Assembly (NCBI GenBank): GCA_030278955.1
Contig: JAOANR010000006.1
Location: forward strand, 26,047,763 to 26,111,762
Direction: 5' to 3'
DNA from: Hygrophila difformis
Taxonomy: Eukaryota > Streptophyta > Magnoliopsida > Lamiales > Acanthaceae
DNA: 64,000 nucleotides
Shown here: positions 57,141-64,000 of the stretch, one piece after another
How the letters are laid out: the number at the start of each line of letters is the position of its first letter
How positions within the stretch are numbered: position 1 is the first letter of the stretch
Notes under the pieces: model-generated
Seen by the model: only the letters and a program-made list of their open reading frames with translations
Databases searched by the model: none
Told to the model about the DNA's origin: nothing
Program-made: the position numbers and the translations under genes

Positions 57141-60100
57141 TTATGTCCCCATAACTGTGTCGGTATCGGTTTGGAACAATGTCGGGTATCGTTCTCTCAT
57201 GTCGGATTCTACTTCCCAAGTTGCCGTCTCACTTTCGTGGTTTGATCAAAGAACCTTGATCATTTTGACGGTCTTATTCCTTGTTACTCGTTCCTTAGTG
57301 TCGAGAATACGCACTGGGACTTCTTCGTAAGTCAAGTCCTCATCGAGTTCAATTATCTCCGGTTGAAGTACATGTGTCGGGTCTGGCACATACTTCTTTA
57401 GTTGCGAGACATGGAAGACATTATGAACTCGATCTAAGTGTGGCGGTAAAGCCAATCGGTAAGCTAGAGTTCCGACTCGTTCTAGAATTTCGTAAGGTCC
57501 TATATATCGAGGACTTAACTTTCCTCGCTTGCCAAAGCGCATCACCCCCTTCATGGGTGATATCTTTAGCATGACTCTATCTCCCACTTGAAATTCTAGG
57601 TCTCGTCGTCTCACGTCGGCATAACTCTTCTGACGGTCTTGTGCGGCTTTCATCTTCCCTTGAATCACTTTGATTTGTTGAGCCATGTCTTCGATAAGTT
57701 GTGGTCCCACTACCACGGACTTATCGTTTTCTTCCCAGCTCAATGGGCTTCGGCACTTTCGTCCATACAACGCCTCGAAAGGTGCCATGCCGATGCTAGC
57801 ATGGTAGCTATTATTATAGGAAAACTCAATCAAGGGTAAATGAGATTCCTAATTCCCTTTGAATTCCAACACACATGCTCTCAGCATGTCTTCTAGTGTT
57901 TGGATTGTCCTCTCGGTTTGTCCATCCGTCATCGGGTGGAATGCGGTGCTCATTTTGATTTGAGTACCGAGAGCTTTTTGTAACTCCGTCCAGAAATGAG
58001 AGACGAATCTACTGTCTCTATCGGAAATGATGTCATGTGGTACTCCATGTCGTCGTACCACATTATCAATGTAGGCTCGGGCCAATTGGTCCATAGTCCA
58101 TGTGTCTTTCATTGGGATAAATATGGCTGTCTTCGTTAGCCTATCCACAATCACCCAAATCTTGTTCATGCCTTTAGGTGATCGGGGTAATCCCGAGACA
58201 AAGTCCATTGAGATGCTATCCCACTTCCAACTTGGAATCTCTAGTGGTTGCATCAATCCTAAGGGTTTATGTCGCACTGCCTTAACCTTTTGGCAGGTGA
58301 GACACCTCGCTACGAAGTTCGCCACCTCCTTCTTCATTCCCGGCCACCAATAGATCTTCTTCAGATCTTTGTATAGCTTGTCACCTCCGGGATGTACGGA
58401 ATATGGCGTGTTGTGCCCTTCCTCCATCAATCTTTGTTTCAACTCGGCACATTTAAGAGGCACACACCATCTCCCTTTAAAACGGATGCTTCCATCCTCG
58501 TGGACAGCAAATCCTATTGCCTTTCCTTCGGCAATATACCCTTTTATCTTCTCGAGTTTCGGGTCGCCCGGTTGAGCGAGTCGAGTCTCATCCAATATTG
58601 GAGTTTCTACGACCATGGCATTGACCGTTTCTCTCACTGTGCCAGGATGCACAAGTTCTAACTCCAATCTTGCCAACTCCATGTACAATGCCGGCGGAAT
58701 TACCAACGAGTTTGTCACGTGTTGGGTTTTCCGACTTAGGGCATCGGCTACCACATTCGCCTTCCCCTCGTGGTATGCTATCTCTAAATCGTAGTCTTTA
58801 ATAAGTTCCAACCACCTTCGCTGTCTCAAATTCAACTCCTTCTGAGTGAATATATATTTCAAGCTCTTGTGGTCGGTGAACATTCGACACTTCCGCCCAT
58901 AAAGATAATGTCTCCATATCTTTAGAGCGAAAACGACCGCTGCCAACTCCAGGTCGTGGGTCGGATAATTTTCCTCGTGAGGTTTTAGTTGGCGTGATGC
59001 ATAGGCTACGACTCTCGAGTCTTGCATCAAGACACAACCTAAACCTTCCTTCGAAGCATCGCTATATACTTCGAAGTCACCATTCTCTGATGGTAATGTT
59101 AATACGGGTGTGGTTGTGAGTCGTTTCTTCAGCTCTTGAAACGCAGTCTCACACGTTTCGGTCCACTCGTATTTTGCTCCTTTCTTTAGTAGCTGGGTCA
59201 AAGGACGTGCAATCCTTGAAAAGTCCTTCACAAATCGTCTATAGTATCCGGCTAATCCAAGGAAACTCCTTATTTCCGTTGGACTCTTCGGAGTTGCCCA
59301 TTCAGTTACGGCAGAGACTTTTGCCGGATCCACTGATACTCCATCAGCGGATACTATGTGTCCGAGAAATGCTACTTCTTTCAACCAGAAATCGCATTTC
59401 GACAGCTTGCCGTATAGCTGATTTCTTCGCAAGGTTTCAAACACTTGATGTAAGTGTTTTGCGTGCTCTTCCTCGCTCTTTGAGTAGATCAGGATGTCGT
59501 CGATGAACACTACGACGCATTGATCTAACAATTCTCGGAACACGTTGTTCATGAGATTCATGAACATGGCCGGAGCATTTGTTAACCCGAAGGATAACAC
59601 TGTGAACTCGTAATGGCCATATCGCGTTCGAAATGTCGTCTTCGGAATGTCCTTCTTGGCGATCCTCAATTGATGATACCCAGATCGCAAATTGATCTTC
59701 GAGAATACTGAAGCTCCCTTCAGTTGATCAAACAGATCCTCTATTCTCGGAAGGGGGTATTTATTCTTAATGGTCACTTGGTTTAGTCCTCGGTAATCTA
59801 TGCAAAGACGTAGTCCTCCGTCTTTCTTCTTAACAAATAAAACCGGTGCTCCCCAAGGGGACGTACTCGGTCTTATGTAGCCTTTTCCCAATAGTTCCTC
59901 GAGTTGTTCCTTTAACTCCCTCATTTCCAGTGGTGTCATCCGGTACGGAGCTTTCGAGAGAGGCTCTGTCCCCGGAATGAGATCTATAGTGAATTCAAGA
60001 TCTCTCTCAGGTGGCATGCCCGGAACGTCCTCAGGGAATACGTCCGGGTATTCTTTTACCACTGGTATGCTATCAACCTTGTTTTCTTCCGCCTCAAGGT

Positions 60101-61871
60101 TGTGCACATAACACGCATATAGTTCATACCCCTTACGCATCAAGTTACTTAGTTTGAGTGCACTAAAGATTTTGTTACTTTTCTTAGGGAGCTGAGAGTA
60201 AAAGATAACTCTCTTTCCCCTACTTTTTGACAAGGTGATCTTTTGCTTTTGGCATTCGATCACCGCCTTATACTGGGATAACCAATCCATCCCCAGTATG
60301 ATGTCAAAGTCTCTTAAGTTAAATTCTACCAAGTTCGCGAAGAATTCTACGTTCTTTATCACTATAGGAATTCTGTTATATCGTTTAGAGCAAGACACTA
60401 CTTCTCCAGAAGGCAATTGAATTCCTAAGCTAATTCTCTCGCACTTAGGTAGATCTAACTCAGGCACTATCCTTGATGTTATAATTGAGCAACTAGCTCC
60501 AGAATCAAATAGAATCCTAAGGGGCGTATTCAACACATAAAATGTACCTGCCATCACTTCTCCTTGCGCAGGCACGTCCGCTTGGTTTACCACGTTGAGC
60601 CTCCCCACAGGGCGTCCTTGGTTGCCCTGCTGATTCGCGTTCTGCTGCTGGTTTTGCTGTTGGTTTTGATTCTGAGGGGGCGGAGGTCGTTGGTTCTGGT
60701 TCTGGTTTTGCGGCCTATTTTGAGGGGGTCTGTACCCTTGATTGTTCCCGTTTCGCCCGTTTTGATTTTGAGGCTGTTCTTGCCCCGCGACCAAATCGTC
60801 CCTCTTCGTTATGTTCTCGAGCCTAGTTCGGCAATCCCGTCGAACGTGACCCATTCGACCGCATCGGTAACAGGCGCCTTGTTGCGGGCATCCCCTTGCC
60901 AGATGGGGTCGTCCACATCTCGGGCAAGGCGGTACCGGATCTTCTTGGTTGAACCTCCTCCCAGTGTTGTTTTGTTGGGGCCTATTCGACCCTCTGCGCT
61001 GCTCATTCCTTCCAGTGTTGTTCTCGTTTCTTGAGTCTCGGCTTCTCTTGTCTTGAGGACCCCTGCTGGACTCCCCACTCACCCTCCTTTTTAGCTGCTG
61101 CACGCGTGCTACCGCCACAGCGCGGTCATACACAGCTTGCAAATCGGGGTAGTGTACCCCCGCGATCACCTCGCGCACAGACAGGTTCAGTCACATCTCG
61201 AACTTCTGTGCCTTTTCTGTATCAGTAGGCACTAGCCTTGGTGCGAACCTCACCAGCTCCTTAAAGCGTGTGTAGTATTCTTGCACCGTTTGGCTTCCTT
61301 GCTTCAGCGACAGGAATTCTTCGTACATGGCAGCTTTAGTACTCAAGGGATAGAATCGATCCCTGAGTAGTTCCATCATCTCCATCCACGAGTAGGGCTC
61401 ATCATCTTCCGTCAGTTTGGCTTGCGTCGCCTGCCACCAGTCGTCAGCTTCGCCTCCCAAGTAGTATGAAGCGACATGTACCCTCTCTCTTTCTGGACAT
61501 TTGACCGCTCCCAGCAGCTTGTCAAAAGTCCGGATCCATTCCTCCAGTTTAGCTGGATCCTCCTCACCAGCGTAGTGGGGCGGCTGGTAAGGATTCACCA
61601 TCGCCAGGTAGTTAGGGCGAGCTTGGGGCGGAGGTACGGCCGCAGCTTGACCCTGGTTGACTTGCGCGTTTCCGAGCGCAATCAACACTTCCTCTATCGT
61701 CCTAAGACGATCGCCCACATTGTTCGGTGCGGGGGCGTCCTGCGCACCTTGGGGTTGTTCCATCTCAGGTTGAATCGGTTCAGTGACGTTTGGTGGTGTT
61801 TCAGTAGGTGTTTCAGTGGTGGTTTGGGGAGCGGGTTGGGTTCTGCCTCTTCCTCTTCCTCTGGGTGCCAT
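57141..61871 (-). pseudogene. Gag-pol polyprotein of element D, three stops
   Basis: One frame of 1,577 codons from ATG 61871 to the stop at 57143-57141, with no frameshift. In-frame stops: 61193-61191 (GGA to TGA), 57851-57849 (TGG to TAG) and 57248-57246 (TGG to TGA). Order: Gag, two CCHC knuckles (residues about 316 and 334), Gln/Asn-rich linker, protease with FDSGAS near 456, RT, RNase H, integrase (HHCC, D-D-E), chromodomain. RT motif A reads KINLRSG: its catalytic Asp is Asn (codon 59693-59691), while FIDD is intact. So it is inactive even apart from the stops. The ATG follows the acceptor-like TTGTACCAG. Confidence 0.93.
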
Positions 61872-62132
61872 TCTGGTACAAATGGGATAGATTAGGACCA
61901 GTGAATTTAGCATATAGTCTAAGCAATTTCTATAAATGTTTATGTGTGTAGCAATGTAGCACGTGGTGCTTCGTTCGAATTAAGAAGCATACGACGCCTC
62001 GGGGGTTTTATTTTAAAATTTCCCTTCCGATTTAAAAAAATAAATAAATCGGGCATTTTATTTCCTCAAAAGAAATTTTAGTACAAAAGTAGCGATATTT
62101 TCCTAGCAAAATAGTATCTAACAATAGAAGCT

Positions 62133-62468
62133 CTAGTGTCTCATGACATCCTCCGGTGGGGTAGCAGGATCTTCCTCCGGATCTTCCTCCTCCGAACTCG
62201 GCGGCATCAGCTCGTCAAAGATAGTGTTTAAGTCCCGCCTGTGGGCATCGATGTATTCTTTTAGTATTAAGTTTTGCATAGTGAGGGTTTGGACTTGGCG
62301 CTCGAGTTGGTTTATGCGGTGATGATCCGCCTCTCTCAAGTTGCCCATGTGATGTAAATTGGCCTCCAATTGAGCCATACGGTACTTCATTTGCTCTAGG
62401 GTTTGGTGGGAATCGAGATGTACACTCATCATCCTGACCATCAACTGCATCATGTCTTGACTAGCCAT
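62133..62468 (-). CDS. Short coiled-coil ORF upstream of gag (ORF0), element D
   Basis: A complete 111-codon frame, partner of 10490-10825, with 18 or so amino-acid differences. Residues about 33-63 are unchanged between the two and the acidic, proline-rich C-terminus is nearly so. The ATG again follows AG of TGCGCTAG. The next feature downstream is gag, about 260 bp away. No recognised family; a small accessory or Gag-related protein is possible. Confidence 0.72.
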   Translation of the reverse strand: MASQDMMQLMVRMMSVHLDSHQTLEQMKYRMAQLEANLHHMGNLREADHHRINQLERQVQTLTMQNLILKEYIDAHRRDLNTIFDELMPPSSEEEDPEEDPATPPEDVMRH

Positions 62469-62499
62469 CTAGCGCAAGCAAGAGATCTAAGTTAATATT

Positions 62500-62652
62500 C
62501 GCCAAGATTCTAAGTTCAATTCGCCAAGATTCTAGGTTCAATTCGCCAGGATTCTAAGTTCAAGTTTTGCCAAGATTCAAAGTCCAAGTTTCCAAGATTC
62601 TAAGTTCAAGTTTCCAAGATTCTAAGTTCAAGTTTCCAAGATTCTAACTTCA
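62500..62652 (-). repeat. Tandem repeat in the leader of element D
   Basis: About seven copies of a 22- to 26-bp unit containing AAGATTCTAAGTTCAA, between the primer site and ORF0. Element B has only a single related stretch here (about 10425-10470), so the array arose after the two diverged. Confidence 0.88.
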
Positions 62653-62855
62653 CAACAGAGATGCAACATGCAAATGCAAATGATATTTCCCCCCAATAAT
62701 AATTTAATGCCCCACATATATATATTTTTCCATGGGTTTTAAAATAAAAAATTTTTCCATGGAGATAATACTTTAAAATTTAAAATAATAGTCAAAATAC
62801 TAATAATAGTTTAAAAATAATAATGGTTTAAAAATAATAGTTTAAAAATAGCCGG

Positions 62856-62867
62856 GCTCTGATACCA
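62856..62867 (-). other. Primer-binding site (tRNA-iMet type) of element D
   Basis: The minus strand TGGTATCAGAGC starts three bases after the 5' LTR, the same spacing as in element B. Confidence 0.93.
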
Positions 62868-62870
62868 ACT

Positions 62871-64000
62871 TGTAACACCCCAGTTTTTGGTCACCCAGGT
62901 CGGGATGTCACCGCCACATCTCCCTAGTAAGACACGGTTTCTCCGAGCTTACTAAAGAGATGCAAGGCTAGGTATTGTCGTATTTAAAAACATTTAAATC
63001 ATTCAAAATAGCCCATACAATATAATTCGAAAATAACAATAGCATAGCGCAGCGGAAATATTTGGTTTAGTACAGTATCGCAGCGGAAAGTATAAAAAGG
63101 GCCGACATAGCCAAAACACGGGTTAAACAGGCCCGTTCATAATATAGTCTAAGTACGAAATTTAAAAGCAAAATAAGTGTTCCCCAAAATCCCATGCATT
63201 AATCGTGCTCACACATGCTCATTCCACATACTCTGTAAGGAAAGGAATAAAAATGGTTTTGGTCAGCAAAATTGCTGAGTAAGTTAACACATGCATGATC
63301 GTAGGGTTTAAAAGCCATTAATTTAATAATTTAACAAAAGCATGATAATAACATAATATTTAATCTAATCTAATCAACTAACCAATAGCATAATTTATCT
63401 CAGGGCTCTATTTAATAGCACATATCACATGGTTTAAGATAAAAGCCATAATTTAAATAAAGCATTTAAATAATTTAATTGGACAACAACATAATTTAAT
63501 CTAATTTAATTTAATTTAGAATCCCCATTACATTCCCGATTTTGTATTTCAAGGTTTCACGATAGCATCGCGATGTCAACAAGTTTAGCCGGTAGCCCGG
63601 CGGCCGCAACCGTATCAGCCATACCCAGTACCACTCCGGAGCCTCGGGAAACCCATACGAATATTCACGAGAGTGTAGGCTCTATATTTCACCGTTTAGG
63701 CAATCCATATCTCAAGTTTAGCGCGCGGGGTCACCATCGTCCATTACGACACGAAGTGAATCGTTAGGGGGCACCCTGCAGAGCACTCACCCCTAATTTT
63801 AATTTATCAAGTTTGTAAGGGGATTTAATTTTAAAAATCTGACTTCAATTGTATTTATTTAAAAATAATATCTCAACTCGTTTCAACCCTAAAGGTTAAT
63901 TCCATGTTTCAACAAGATTTCAAGATTTCGTTTCGGTAAACCACAGTTTACTCTAAAATTCGTCTAAAATCAGATTTAATTCCAAAAATTCCAAAATTTC
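62871..64000 (-). repeat. 5' LTR of element D (partial, runs off the window)
   Basis: The R/U5 side of the LTR, ending TGTTACA at 62871 on the minus strand. It contains the conserved block around 63560-63780 that is cut through in the 3' LTR. About 1.5 kb should lie beyond the window. Confidence 0.92.

Larger units (their letters stand above)
55177..64000 (-). mobile_element. Tekay-lineage chromovirus D, truncated at the left and open at the window end
   Basis: A minus-strand element with its 5' LTR at 62871-64000 (cut by the window end), tRNA-iMet primer site, 111-codon ORF0, a single-frame gag-pol with three stops, purine tract, and a 3' LTR (55177-56918) that lacks about 870 bp of its far end. 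Its lineage is that of element B, with high similarity throughout. No TSD can be checked because the left end is lost. The left edge is fused directly to caulimovirid sequence. Confidence 0.92.

Overview
The window is plant nuclear heterochromatin, almost certainly from a eudicot. It is a stack of nested LTR retrotransposons with one endogenous plant pararetrovirus. No host housekeeping gene, rRNA or tRNA gene is supported. The evidence is TG...CA long terminal repeats with 5-bp target-site duplications (TSDs), plant-type primer-binding sites (tRNA-iMet and tRNA-Asp types), Ty3/gypsy pol domains of the Tekay (chromovirus), Tat and Athila lineages, and a caulimovirid coding series. The species cannot be named from the sequence.

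Left part (1-6560): AT-rich sequence without a supported gene is split by a 2.67-kb solo LTR of Tekay type (1617-4285, TSD GTAAG). That LTR carries an array of small hairpins. A 500-N assembly gap follows (6061-6560).

Middle (6561-26453): a dead Tat-lineage element (A, plus strand) has lost everything upstream of reverse transcriptase into or beyond the gap. It is split by a complete 11.1-kb Tekay-lineage chromovirus (B, 7480-18614, TSD TGCAG). After pol, element A carries an antisense, apparently spliced plant-mobile-domain (PMD) gene and ends in a 657-bp LTR. A tRNA-derived SINE and unassigned sequence lie at 26454-27840.

Right part (about 27.9-55.2 kb, minus strand): an endogenous caulimovirid has the order coat - movement - protease - RT/RNase H - transactivator-like, as in cavemo- and solendoviruses. 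A solo Tekay LTR (C, 30316-32919, TSD TTCTC) interrupts it, as does a very young 17.9-kb Athila element (E, 33276-51176, TSD AATAA). Its coat-side end is fused to a truncated LTR of a second Tekay element (D, 55177 to beyond 64000, minus strand).

Most unusual: element E has an intact 1,530-codon pol frame and two tandem, diverged copies of one extra gene. Four-unit arrays of GGCGC hairpins lie in each LTR and ahead of each extra gene, and the polypurine tract is duplicated inside the element. This suggests an element with three transcription units under repeated control modules. Elements B and D share a 111-codon coiled-coil ORF upstream of gag and an LTR splice-donor-like site. Inferred order of events: A and the caulimovirid are oldest, then B, C and D, then E.
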